Positions 34,913 to 43,529 are shown, numbered from the stretch's first letter. The stretch: DNA of 64,000 bases from Flavobacterium salmonis (GCF_903819435.1 NZ_CAIJDP010000046.1:43781-107780); one strand, 5' to 3'. Translations and numbers: made by a program. The notes: generated by a model from the sequence alone, not told the origin.

Positions 34913-36169
34913 CTAATTCCCCTCAGTCATATCAATAGTTTTTGGATGCAAACTAACCAGTTGTAAAACAATAGCACTCACAACTACAAATAACAGCAAT
35001 ACAAAAACGTGTCTCATTCCTCCATTATCAGCAGCTTTTCCTAAAAACTCGGTGATAACAGCCCCGGCTGAAATACCGACAAAATTCATAATTCCATATC
35101 CGGTAGCCCTGTAGCGTGGCGCAACAAACTGACAAAGAATAGGCATGTTGTTGGTGTCGTATATTCCAAATCCAAGTCCAAAAAGGATAGCGCCAAAAAT
35201 AATAGCCGCTGTGTCACAGCAGTAGCCAAATAAAAACAATGCCGGAATGGTAAGAAACAATCCAATAGCACTGGTGTAAATTCTTCCTTTAAGATGTTTC
35301 ATCACCCATCTGTCTGAAATGGCACCACCAATTAAAACGCCAAAAAAGGAAGACATCGAAATGGTTACCGTTGCGATTGGTCCCGCCAGAGACATGTCTA
35401 AATGTAAAGTTTCGGTAAATAAGGTGGGTAACCAGTTTTTGGCAGCCCAGCCCGGTAAACTTGGTGAAGCGAAATAAAAGAGTAAAACCCAAAAGGAAAT
35501 ATTACCAAATAATATTCCCAATCCTTTAAACATTTGTCTGAATTCATTACTGACAGATGATTTTTTTGTAGGATCAAAAATGTAAGTTTTCTTTTCCTGT
35601 AAAAAAAAGATCAGTATGACACTGTAAAGCACACCGAGTAAACCTACGGAATGAAAGCTGAAATGCCATGAAAAATGTTTAGAAACAGTGGCTCCAAAAC
35701 CGCCCAGTGCCTGTCCTAGATAAATTCCTGTGGTATGAATTGCAATAGCAAAAGAGCGTGTTTTTTCCTGATGGTAATCTGCAATTAAGGATAATGCGGC
35801 CGGAATATAAAAAGCTTCACTAAAACCCATAATGCCACGCAAAATATAAATCTGATTGAAAGTTGTGGCATAACCCATCGCCATAGTAACCCCGGACCAG
35901 ATAAAAAGACTGGCTATGATGATTCTTTTTCGGTTAAACCGATCCGCTATAATTCCGGAGACTGGACTCATAAGCGCATAGATCCAAAGGAAAATAGCCA
36001 TTAAGAGACCGAAATTTTCAGCTTTGGCCAATTCAGGAATGTCATCCATCATCGCTGATTTCATGGTAGAAAGCATTTGTCGGTCTAAATAATTCAATAA
36101 AGCGACAAACCACAACAAGCCAACAACAATCCATGGATAGGATTTTTTTTCATTCAATTTTGCAATCAT
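34913..36169 (-). CDS. MFS permease, anion:cation (hexuronate-type) symporter family
   Basis: 418-residue inner-membrane transporter with about 12 membrane segments. The N-terminal signature VALLNYLDRQMLSTM and the cytoplasmic loop GIIADRFNRKR (between helices 2 and 3) fit the ACS/ExuT group, which imports hexuronates, glucarate and other sugar acids with a cation. It is divergent from the RuBisCO-like operon across a 381-bp region, and together with the BASS symporter at 39958 gives the locus two candidate importers for an acidic sugar. Exact substrate is not readable. Confidence 0.88.
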   Translation of the reverse strand: MIAKLNEKKSYPWIVVGLLWFVALLNYLDRQMLSTMKSAMMDDIPELAKAENFGLLMAIFLWIYALMSPVSGIIADRFNRKRIIIASLFIWSGVTMAMGYATTFNQIYILRGIMGFSEAFYIPAALSLIADYHQEKTRSFAIAIHTTGIYLGQALGGFGATVSKHFSWHFSFHSVGLLGVLYSVILIFFLQEKKTYIFDPTKKSSVSNEFRQMFKGLGILFGNISFWVLLFYFASPSLPGWAAKNWLPTLFTETLHLDMSLAGPIATVTISMSSFFGVLIGGAISDRWVMKHLKGRIYTSAIGLFLTIPALFLFGYCCDTAAIIFGAILFGLGFGIYDTNNMPILCQFVAPRYRATGYGIMNFVGISAGAVITEFLGKAADNGGMRHVFVLLLFVVVSAIVLQLVSLHPKTIDMTEGN

Positions 36170-36320
36170 TTTCTTTTTTCAAAATAATGGGCGAATATAC
36201 GAATTCAAACACAACAGGAAATAATTGTTTTTCGATCTGATTTGTTTGTTTTTTTTGCTATTCGATTCGTATATGTTTTCTTTTTTTGAATGATTACAAA
36301 AAAGCAAAATGTTGTTTTTT

Positions 36321-36389
36321 AGCCCCGATCGCAGTGAAAATCTTTGTGTGCCGGGGTTCGGCTCACAAAATTGTAACGAAGAGCGGGAC
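36321..36389. repeat. Extragenic element with variable hairpin between conserved ends
   Basis: Left end AGCCCCGATCGCAGTGAAAA and right end TTGTAACGAAGAGCGGGAC surround a GC-rich hairpin (TTTGTG-GCC pairing with GGC-CACAAA). Sequences with such ends are, from memory, very common between flavobacterial genes. The rest of the 381-bp region 36170-36550 is AT-rich and holds the two divergent promoters; I could not fix their boxes. Confidence 0.65.
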
Positions 36390-36550
36390 CAATGCTCACT
36401 GATAGAGCCTAATCTTTCTGCTCCTGAAATTAAAATATCGGATTCAGGTTATTAACTTGACTTCAAAATAAATTTCACATACAGCACACAGCAGGACACT
36501 TACTCCCCATAAATTCATTTATTTAGGATTTCTTAAAAAATTGAAAGACA

Positions 36551-37792
36551 ATGGAAAGAGTTTTTGCAGAATATCTTATCGAAACGCCTTATGATGTAGA
36601 ACAGGCTTCGGCGGTTTTGGCGGGCGAGCAGTCTTCGGGAACTTTTGTGTCGGTTCCGGGTGAAACCGAAGAGTTGAAAAAACGTTTTGCGGCGAGGGTA
36701 GAGGATATTCAATTATTGGATTTGGCAGACGAACCATCCATTCCGGGCGGAAGTATTCCCGGGAAAAAATACCAGAAAGCAAAAGTAAAAGTAAGCTGGT
36801 CGATAGAGAATTTCGGCTATAATCTGCCAGTTCTGATCAGCACTTTACAGGGGAATCTATACGAAATCACACAATTTACCGGTTTGAAACTAATGGATTT
36901 TGAAGTGCCGGATTCTTTCGCAACTCATTTCAAAGGACCAAAATTCGGAATCAAAGGTTCTAAATTATCCTGTGGCGTAACCGACCGACCAATGATTGGG
37001 ACTATTATAAAACCAAGTATCGGGATGAGCGTTGAGGAAACCACTGCTTTGGTAAAATCACTGATTGATGCCGGAATCGATTTTATCAAAGATGATGAAT
37101 TGATGGGGTCAGCTGCTAATTCGTTTTTTGATGACCGTGTAAAAGCGATTATGAAAGTCATTCGTGACAACGAACAAAAGACAGGTAAAAAAGTAATGTA
37201 TGCCTTCAATATCAGTGATGAAATTGACGAAATGCAACGAAAATACGATTTGATTAAAAAGGAAGAAGGAAGCTGTGCGATGATCAGTATTAATAGTGTC
37301 GGGCTTTCGGGAACAAAGAAAATTTGTGATCAGGGGGAACTCGTTATTCACGGTCACAGAAACGGCTGGGGAATGCTAAACAGGCATCCGTTGTTGGGAA
37401 TTGAATTTCAGGCCTATCAAAAAATTCAGCGTCTGGCAGGAGTCGATCAGTTGCACGTCAACGGCATACAGAATAAATTTTGGGAATCAGATGATTCGGT
37501 GGTTACCTCGATAAAATCCTGTTTGAAACCCTTTTTAGGCGGATACGAAATATTGCCTGTAGTATCTTCCGGCCAATGGGGAGGACAAGCCGTAGAAACC
37601 TATCGAAGAACCCAAACCACCGATTTGCTGTATATGGCAGGTGGCGGAATTTTGGCACATCCAATGGGCCCAAAAGCCGGAGTAAATGCATTACAGCAAG
37701 CCTGGACAGGAGCCGTTGACGGTTTGTCTGTGGAAGAAACGGCTTTGAAATATCCGGAATTTGCCGAGTCGGTAAAGAAATTTTCGAAATAA
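36551..37792 (+). CDS. RuBisCO-like protein (catabolic, form IV type)
   Basis: 413 residues, RuBisCO large-subunit fold. Active-site lysine for CO2 carbamylation and metal ligands are present: K180-D-D-E183 in FIKDDE. The first substrate-binding Lys is kept (K154 in IIKPS), but the second Lys of the canonical K-P-K is Ser156. HGHRNG (His267, His269, Arg270), Lys309 in NKFWE in place of the loop-6 Lys, and SSGQWGG match the phosphate-binding sites loosely. It cannot be Calvin-cycle RuBisCO. Next to a DUF1537 kinase, it may decarboxylate or split a phosphorylated 3-oxo sugar acid, as RuBisCO-like enzymes of D-apiose catabolism do. Overlaps the kinase gene by one base. Confidence 0.9.
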   Translation: MERVFAEYLIETPYDVEQASAVLAGEQSSGTFVSVPGETEELKKRFAARVEDIQLLDLADEPSIPGGSIPGKKYQKAKVKVSWSIENFGYNLPVLISTLQGNLYEITQFTGLKLMDFEVPDSFATHFKGPKFGIKGSKLSCGVTDRPMIGTIIKPSIGMSVEETTALVKSLIDAGIDFIKDDELMGSAANSFFDDRVKAIMKVIRDNEQKTGKKVMYAFNISDEIDEMQRKYDLIKKEEGSCAMISINSVGLSGTKKICDQGELVIHGHRNGWGMLNRHPLLGIEFQAYQKIQRLAGVDQLHVNGIQNKFWESDDSVVTSIKSCLKPFLGGYEILPVVSSGQWGGQAVETYRRTQTTDLLYMAGGGILAHPMGPKAGVNALQQAWTGAVDGLSVEETALKYPEFAESVKKFSK

Positions 37793-39171
37793 TGAAGAAC
37801 GATAAATTGCTATTGGCCTATTATGGCGATGATTTCACAGGCTCGACTGATGCCATGGAATTCCTGACGCTGGCCGGAGTGAAAACGATACTCTTTCTGC
37901 GAAAACCGAATCAAAAAGACGTAGACCGCTTTTCCGGAATTCAGGCCATTGGTCTGGCGGGAAAAAGCCGATCAATGTCGCCTATGGAAATGGACACAGA
38001 ACTTTATAGTGCTTTTGAAAATCTGAAAAGTTTTGCCCCAAATCACTTTCATTATAAAGTCTGTTCCACTTTCGATTCGGCGCCACATGTAGGAAACATC
38101 GGAAAAGCAATCGAAATCGGAAGCGAAGTTTTCAATCAGAAAACGGTTTTGGTTTCACCATCAGCACCACATTTAGGGAGATTTTGTGTTTTCGGAAATC
38201 TGTTTGCCCGAATGGGAACGATCGGAAACGGCGAAATTTATCGTATCGACCGACATCCATCCATGATCAAACATCCTGTTACACCCGCTTTGGAAGGCGA
38301 TTTGACTTTGCATCTGGCAAAACAAACGGAGAAATCCATCAATCTTGTCAATTTAACAACAATCGAAAAAGGCACATCAGCAGTTCTCGAAGCGGTAGAA
38401 AACAACAATGCTGAAATTCTGTTTTTTGACGGTTTCAATTTGGAACATCTCAAAACCATCGGAAGTGTTTTTAACCAATTGACAACTGACAAAACATTGT
38501 TTTCAGTAGGTTCATCCGGAATCGAAATGGCTTTGGGACTGGCTTGGGAAGACGAAAAAATCATCGGAAACGAAGCGATATTCGAATCAGCAGGAGAAGT
38601 TTCGCCCATACTCGTTTTATCGGGAAGCTGTTCTCCGGTAACATCCAGTCAAATTGAATATGCACTCGAAAATGGGTTTCTGGAAATCGCTTTAGAAAGT
38701 AAAGCTGTCGATATTCAACGTCAGGAAGCAATTATAAAAAACACCGTTGCTCGAATTGTTGACAATTTCAATCAGGGAAAAAGCACGATTTTGCATACCA
38801 GCACAGGTTCAAGTGACCCGCGTATTGCTGAAACAGAGGCGTATTTCAGATCAAAAGGAATTTCGGAAAATGATATTCAGAAACAATGCAGTACTCTTTA
38901 CGGAAGTGTTTTGGGGAGAATCACCAAAGAAGTTTTAAAAGCAGTTCCACTAAAAAGAATCCTTTTTGCAGGTGGCGATACTTCCAGTTATGCTGCCTCC
39001 GAATTGGAAATTCTGGCATTGGAAATGATCGCGCCAATAGCGCCCGGAGCACCGCTTTGCAAGGCCGTTTCGGACAATGAATGGGTTAATAGAATAGAAA
39101 TGAATTTTAAAGGCGGACAAGTAGGTACGGCCGATTATTTTATAAAAGTATTAAAAGGAGAAAAATTATGA
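37792..39171 (+). CDS. Four-carbon acid sugar kinase family protein (DUF1537)
   Basis: 459-residue cytoplasmic kinase. The N-terminal sugar-acid-binding domain opens with YYGDDFTGSTDAMEFL (Asp13, Asp14, Ser18, Asp20), and the C-terminal nucleotide-binding domain has SGSCSPVTSSQ and FAGGDTSSYA. Family members phosphorylate threonate, erythronate and 3-oxo-isoapionate-type acids with ATP. Coupling by one-base overlap to a RuBisCO-like gene, and by four-base overlap to a racemase-fold gene, strongly implies that its product feeds the RuBisCO-like enzyme. OiaK-like activity is a reasonable hypothesis, but OtnK/DtnK-like activity cannot be excluded without tree placement. Confidence 0.9.
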   Translation: MKNDKLLLAYYGDDFTGSTDAMEFLTLAGVKTILFLRKPNQKDVDRFSGIQAIGLAGKSRSMSPMEMDTELYSAFENLKSFAPNHFHYKVCSTFDSAPHVGNIGKAIEIGSEVFNQKTVLVSPSAPHLGRFCVFGNLFARMGTIGNGEIYRIDRHPSMIKHPVTPALEGDLTLHLAKQTEKSINLVNLTTIEKGTSAVLEAVENNNAEILFFDGFNLEHLKTIGSVFNQLTTDKTLFSVGSSGIEMALGLAWEDEKIIGNEAIFESAGEVSPILVLSGSCSPVTSSQIEYALENGFLEIALESKAVDIQRQEAIIKNTVARIVDNFNQGKSTILHTSTGSSDPRIAETEAYFRSKGISENDIQKQCSTLYGSVLGRITKEVLKAVPLKRILFAGGDTSSYAASELEILALEMIAPIAPGAPLCKAVSDNEWVNRIEMNFKGGQVGTADYFIKVLKGEKL

Positions 39172-39830
39172 GTGCAAAAGTTTTAGGTTTCGTACATACA
39201 TCAGCAACATTGGTTCCGTTGTTTCAGCAATTGAGTAATGAGTTTTTAGAGGGAATTGAAACATTCAATATAGTCGATGACAGCCTGATTAAAGACGTAA
39301 TCAAAAAAGGAAAATTAATGCCCAATACGGCTTCCAGAGTGGTGAGTCACGTTAAACTTGCTGAATCAGCAGGTGCGGATGTAATTTTGGTAACCTGTTC
39401 GTCTATTGGTGTAGCGATTGAAACCGCTGCGACATTGAGTAACGTTCCGGTAATTCGTGTAGATCAGGCAATGGCGGATGAAGCAGTACAGATCAGCAAT
39501 AAAATTGGAGTGATTGCCACTTTACCGACGACTCTTGAGCCAACGAGCGACCTGGTACGAAGAAGAGCCGAACTGGCAGGTAAAAATGCAACAATTACTT
39601 CCAAATTATGCGAAGGCGCTTTTGAAGCTTTAATGAGCGGAGATGCCCCAAAACATGACGAAATGGTAGCCAAAGCCCTAAAAGAATTAATGCAAGAAGT
39701 TGATGTAATTGTTTTGGCACAAGCTTCAATGGCGCGTGTAGTTGACGGTTTAAGCACCGAAGAAAAACTAGTGCCAATCTTAGCAAGTCCAGCCATTGCC
39801 ATGAAAAAACTGGCAGAGCTTTATTTCTAA
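39168..39830 (+). CDS. Asp/Glu racemase-fold enzyme, single catalytic Cys
   Basis: 220 residues of the Asp/Glu/hydantoin racemase superfamily, normally a two-Cys active site. Cys77 lies in VTCSS, the first catalytic position. The second site, usually LGCAGM-like, reads LAQASM with Gln185 in place of Cys. A one-base racemase needs both, so this protein may instead be a decarboxylase, an isomerase working from one face, or an inactive partner. It overlaps the kinase gene by four bases (ATGA), which places it firmly in the acid-sugar operon. Role inferred: processing of a keto or carboxylated intermediate. Confidence 0.82.
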   Translation: MSAKVLGFVHTSATLVPLFQQLSNEFLEGIETFNIVDDSLIKDVIKKGKLMPNTASRVVSHVKLAESAGADVILVTCSSIGVAIETAATLSNVPVIRVDQAMADEAVQISNKIGVIATLPTTLEPTSDLVRRRAELAGKNATITSKLCEGAFEALMSGDAPKHDEMVAKALKELMQEVDVIVLAQASMARVVDGLSTEEKLVPILASPAIAMKKLAELYF

Positions 39831-39843
39831 CAAAAAAAATCAT

Positions 39844-39925
39844 CATATAAGTTATATAAGGACATTTAAGCTAAGCGCAAAAGGCAACAACTTATATTTA
39901 CTTATATAACTTATATGGTTTAAAG
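39844..39925. repeat. Palindromic element D, complete unit
   Basis: Left arm CATATAAGTTATATAAGG and right arm CTTATATAACTTATATGG enclose a spacer of about 40 bp. The arms match the 25-bp repeats that bracket the GH2 gene at 22304. It occupies the 127-bp gap between the racemase-fold and BASS genes. Confidence 0.8.
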
Positions 39926-39957
39926 AAAAGTTTTGAATAAAATAATATGTTTTAATA

Positions 39958-41250
39958 ATGTTTAGTATGCGTAAATATTTTCTTTGGGCTGCCCCACTAT
40001 TTTTCATCGTTGCCGGTTTCGGCTGGTTACAGCAAATAGAAATTCTTTGGAAATTGGGTCTAATCTTTGGATTTTCCAGTATTGCCATTGGGGTAGGGCA
40101 TCTGAAAGCATTAAGCGGCTATCAATATACGTTTTGGATTATCACAGCTGTCTGTGCCGGACTAATCTATCCTGATTTTTTCCTGCACGTCGGCAGTTTC
40201 GATATGCGCAACAAATGGCTTATTCTGATCATCATCCAAATGGTAATGTTCGGAATGGGAACTCAAATGAGCATTGAGGATTTTACAGGCATCCGAAAAT
40301 CAGGTAAAGGTGTTCTGATTGGCTTGCTAGGACATTTTACCATCATGCCGATTATGGGTTTTTTAATTGCCAAAACATTTGCTTTTGAACCCGAAATCGC
40401 CGCCGGAATTATCCTGATAGGCTCCTGCAGCAGCGGACTGGCTTCCAATGTAATGACGTATATTGCAAAGGGAAATCTGGTTTTGTCCGTAACCGTAACG
40501 GCAATGTCTACTTTGGCAGCACCGATTATGACACCTTTCCTAATGAAAATATTTGCAGGAACTCTGGTTGAGGTACATTTTTTCAATATGATGATGGAAA
40601 TTATCAAAATTGTGCTTGTGCCTTTGGCTGCAGCCATGATTCACGATATTCTGAAAAACTATGGAGCTGTCGCAAAAAGAAGAATTTATGTTTTGACTAT
40701 TTTTTCAATAATTTGGTTGGCAGTTGTTGTTTTCTTCGGAAATTCTTTTGCTGTATCGGAAGACAGTACAGCAGCTCACGTTTTAGAAATCGTAAATTTC
40801 AGCTGTGGTGCTTTTATCGTGGGAGTATTATATTATTTATTGTATAAGGTGTATTCAAAAATTGATATGATTATGCCGTATTTCTCGATGTTCGGAATCA
40901 TCTATTTTACGTTGGTGACTACCGCTGCGGGAAGAGATAACTTAATTCAGATTGGATTTTTGCTTTTCTTGGCTTCGGTACTGCACAATGGAGCAGGTTA
41001 CTTTTTTGGTTATTGGCTCAGCAGATTAAGCGGTCTGGACAAAAAAAGCAGCCAGACAATTGCTTTCGAAGTCGGTCTTCAAAACGGCGGTATGGCTTCC
41101 GGATTGGCAGGAGCGATGGGAAAGCTGGCAACCGTTGGTCTGGCCTCAGCGGTATTCAGCCCGTGGATGAATGTTTCAGGTTCTCTACTCGCTAATTACT
41201 GGCGAAAAATAGGCAATCCCGAAGAGGAAACTACTACTGATATACATTAG
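39958..41250 (+). CDS. Bile-acid:Na+ symporter (BASS) family transporter
   Basis: 430-residue inner-membrane protein with about 10 hydrophobic segments. The family traits are MFGMGTQMSIEDF (start of the core domain), the ILIGSCSSGLASNVMTYIAKGN crossover region and EVGLQNGGMASGLA near the C-terminus, which form the paired discontinuous helices. Relatives move organic anions with Na+, including pantothenate, keto acids and sugar acids. Being last in the acid-sugar locus, it probably imports or exports the carboxylated substrate. The N-terminal region has extra membrane segments compared with short BASS proteins. ATG at 39958 chosen; ATG at 39967 is possible. Confidence 0.85.
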   Translation: MFSMRKYFLWAAPLFFIVAGFGWLQQIEILWKLGLIFGFSSIAIGVGHLKALSGYQYTFWIITAVCAGLIYPDFFLHVGSFDMRNKWLILIIIQMVMFGMGTQMSIEDFTGIRKSGKGVLIGLLGHFTIMPIMGFLIAKTFAFEPEIAAGIILIGSCSSGLASNVMTYIAKGNLVLSVTVTAMSTLAAPIMTPFLMKIFAGTLVEVHFFNMMMEIIKIVLVPLAAAMIHDILKNYGAVAKRRIYVLTIFSIIWLAVVVFFGNSFAVSEDSTAAHVLEIVNFSCGAFIVGVLYYLLYKVYSKIDMIMPYFSMFGIIYFTLVTTAAGRDNLIQIGFLLFLASVLHNGAGYFFGYWLSRLSGLDKKSSQTIAFEVGLQNGGMASGLAGAMGKLATVGLASAVFSPWMNVSGSLLANYWRKIGNPEEETTTDIH

Positions 41251-41258
41251 AAAATAAC

Positions 41259-41286
41259 AACTCCATTTTAACGATGGAGTTTTTTA
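41259..41286 (+). terminator. Rho-independent terminator of the acid-sugar locus
   Basis: ACTCCAT / ATGGAGT stem followed by T6. Same stem as terminators at 28437 and 30987, different loop. Confidence 0.85.
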
Positions 41287-41307
41287 TAGGATTTAGTTTT
41301 ATAATTT

Positions 41308-41394
41308 GGGCATAACCACAAGGGTCGGGCTGTCCATTGTATCTTTTGTTTCCTAAAGAAGGAAACAAAAGGATGCCATTCCCATCCCTTATGC
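41308..41394 (+). repeat. Extragenic palindromic element, family C copy 5
   Basis: Left GGGCATAACC, core GGGTCGGGCTGT, right CCATCCCTTATGC, with a perfect 12-bp inner stem CTTTTGTTTCCT / AGGAAACAAAAG. Against copy 4 a C-to-G change in one strand is matched by G-to-C in the other. Confidence 0.8.
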
Positions 41395-41504
41395 AACAAG
41401 CAGTTTCATAATCAGGTTTTGGTTGATTTGTTTAAAATTTGTACTAAAAATAATATTATATTAGCAGTATAATGTTAAAAATTGAGACGCAAAATAAAAC
41501 ATAT

Positions 41505-41813
41505 ATGATAACGGTGAAAGTAACCTATACAGTAAAATCTGAGTTTGTAGCAACAAACAAAGAGAATATTAACAAATTTCTGAGCGACTTCAAAAAATTG
41601 AACCCGTCTGAATTTAGTTACAACGTTTATTTACAGGAGGACGGAATAACTTTTCTTCATTTTTCAACCTACAAAAATGAAGAAATACAAAAGCAAATCC
41701 TCAATATTCCATCTTTTAAATCTTTTCAGGAACAAAGAGATAAAAGTGGATTAGATAACACACATAAAGTTGAAATTTTAAGTCTTGTAGGTTCTTCGAC
41801 TGATCTTTTATAA
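41505..41813 (+). CDS. Small ABM-like protein
   Basis: Cytoplasmic protein of 102 residues from the ATG at 41505, chosen because MITVKVTYTVKSEF is the usual first strand of ABM-fold proteins; an ATG at 41472 would add 11 residues. Pattern: strand, helix (NKENINKFLSDFKKL), strand (FSYNVYLQEDG), strand (FLHFSTYKN), helix, strand. It lacks any active-site signature. Neighbours downstream are lipoproteins without clear functional link. Role unknown. Confidence 0.65.
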   Translation: MITVKVTYTVKSEFVATNKENINKFLSDFKKLNPSEFSYNVYLQEDGITFLHFSTYKNEEIQKQILNIPSFKSFQEQRDKSGLDNTHKVEILSLVGSSTDLL

Positions 41814-41869
41814 AATTGGTGTAGAAAAGTGAAACATTAAAAATGTTGATGATCATTCAAATTAAAATT

Positions 41870-42616
41870 ATGAATAAAAAATATTTCGTTTCAATTATAG
41901 CAGCATTTTTTGTTCTGTTGCAGAGTTGTAACAATTCCAATAAAAGTCAAACTCCTATTGAAAAAGAACAGGTTTCAATCAAAGAAGAAAAGAAATCAGA
42001 GGCAGTAGGGCGAAATTTAGAAACCCGAAAAACAATAGCCGATTTTATTCCGGTTGGTTACAAGATTTTTCAGGAAATTAAAGGAGATCTCAATAAAGAT
42101 GGAGTAGAAGATCGCGTAATAATCATCAAAGGAACCAATAAAGAAAACATTATTACAGATGAATATCGTGGTGAATTAGATCGCAATAGAAGAGGAATAA
42201 TTGTGCTTTTTAAGGAAAACGGCAATTACATTCAGGTAGTAAAGAATTATGATTGCTTCTCGTCTGAAAATGAAGATGGCGGTGTTTACTTTGCACCTGA
42301 ATTAGACGTTAGTATAGAAAAAGGAAAACTCTATGTGCACTATGGTCACGGAAGATACGGATATTGGACTTATACTTTTAGATTAAAAAACAATGATTTC
42401 GAATTGATTGGATATGATTCGAGCGACAATTTCGGACCAAGAATTGATAGCGAAACCAGTATTAATTATTTAACAAAGAAGAAAGTAACTAAAACAAATA
42501 CCAACCAGGAGGGAGAAGGTGGCGATGAAGTATTTGAAGAAAAAACAGAAAAAATAAAAGTGAATAAACTGGTTCAGTTATCAAAAATTAAGGATTTTGA
42601 TGAGCTTGAAATGTAG
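41870..42616 (+). CDS. Lipoprotein with Asp-rich calcium-type loop
   Basis: 248-residue predicted lipoprotein from the ATG at 41870 (lipobox LLQSC); an ATG at 41843 would add nine residues ahead of the signal peptide. After a charged linker, GDLNKDGVEDRVII near residues 80-95 is a calcium-binding loop like those of FG-GAP/VCBS beta-propellers, but only one such loop is present. The rest (LYVHYGHGRYGYWTYTFRL) is beta-rich. Related proteins are common in Bacteroidota and uncharacterised. Followed 43 bp later by another small lipoprotein gene. Confidence 0.72.
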   Translation: MNKKYFVSIIAAFFVLLQSCNNSNKSQTPIEKEQVSIKEEKKSEAVGRNLETRKTIADFIPVGYKIFQEIKGDLNKDGVEDRVIIIKGTNKENIITDEYRGELDRNRRGIIVLFKENGNYIQVVKNYDCFSSENEDGGVYFAPELDVSIEKGKLYVHYGHGRYGYWTYTFRLKNNDFELIGYDSSDNFGPRIDSETSINYLTKKKVTKTNTNQEGEGGDEVFEEKTEKIKVNKLVQLSKIKDFDELEM

Positions 42617-42659
42617 TTAGTCAAGATGCATAAATTTTATAATCTTAAATTAAATAAAA

Positions 42660-43043
42660 ATGAAAAAAATCAGTATTGCCCTGTTGGCAATTTTAGCAGT
42701 AATTTTAGTTGGATGCAGTGGTTCAGATAGCTATCGAGGTTCATGGAAAGCAACCGATTCGAAAGGTGTAAAGTCTGATTTGTTTTTCAATGCCAAAGAT
42801 TTTACGGTAACAAACAACAGTGGAAAAAAAGAAAAATTTGAATATACCCAAAATTCTGTTGAAGTTATAAATTCAGTTTCTACCTATGGAATTCAATTGG
42901 AAGATGGAAGAGGCTATAAAATCAGTTTTCCGAAATCAGATGACGAAAGTATAGGGATAATTACGGATCAAAATGGAAATCCGTTATACGCCATCAGCAG
43001 AAAAAAATATATCAAATACGAAGATATTTTTAAATTGAATTAA
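42660..43043 (+). CDS. Small lipoprotein, unknown function
   Basis: 127 residues with a lipobox (LVGC, Cys19). The mature part opens SYRGSWKATDSKGVKSDLFF, a pattern of lipocalin-like small lipoproteins in this phylum (strand beginning GxWK, then a beta meander). No catalytic motif. It may be co-transcribed with the preceding lipoprotein gene, 43 bp away. Confidence 0.7.
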   Translation: MKKISIALLAILAVILVGCSGSDSYRGSWKATDSKGVKSDLFFNAKDFTVTNNSGKKEKFEYTQNSVEVINSVSTYGIQLEDGRGYKISFPKSDDESIGIITDQNGNPLYAISRKKYIKYEDIFKLN

Positions 43044-43155
43044 GATAGAAAATAGCTTTGTTTGTTGTTTGGTTTGTTATAAATAATTGACTACAAGTAT
43101 TTTGTGTTTATTTTTTTTTGTAACTTGTTTCCTGTTTAACCTATAATCTAAAATC

Positions 43156-43524
43156 ATGAAAAAATCTAACTTATTTATTTATGTGATTGTATTATTAGCA
43201 GTATTAATGGTTTCATGTCATAAAGGACGAAACAAATTGGTAAATTCATGGAAAATCACCAATGTGGAAGCAAAATTACCGCTTTCGGATTCTTTAAAAA
43301 ATGAAATTCTTACTAAAGGAACCTTAACTTTTACAGAAGACGGACATGTAACAGGTTATCTTCAAAGTGAAATAACGGATGGTACTTTTGTTTTAAGTAA
43401 AGGAGGGAAAAGTTTAGTGATTAAAGACGAAACGGGAACTCCTTACCCTTGCGAAAGCACTATTACAAGTGACAAGCTCATATTAGAAAGTAAAGAGATG
43501 AAAATTACACTAGATAGAATATAA
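43156..43524 (+). CDS. Small lipocalin-like lipoprotein
   Basis: 122 residues, lipobox LMVSC at about residue 21. The mature protein begins NKLVNSWKITNVEAKLPL and continues with GTLTFTEDGHVTGYL and ITSDKLILESKEMKITL, the beta-meander of lipocalin-like proteins of Bacteroidota. Ligand unknown. A strong palindromic terminator follows at 43530. Similar in size and style to the gene at 42660, perhaps an old duplicate. Confidence 0.72.
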   Translation: MKKSNLFIYVIVLLAVLMVSCHKGRNKLVNSWKITNVEAKLPLSDSLKNEILTKGTLTFTEDGHVTGYLQSEITDGTFVLSKGGKSLVIKDETGTPYPCESTITSDKLILESKEMKITLDRI

Positions 43525-43529
43525 TAATT

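Noticed and set aside
36551..37792. Genuine photosynthetic-type RuBisCO large subunit
   Set aside because: Key Lys of the K-P-K motif and the loop-6 region are changed, no small subunit or phosphoribulokinase gene is near, and the partner genes are catabolic.
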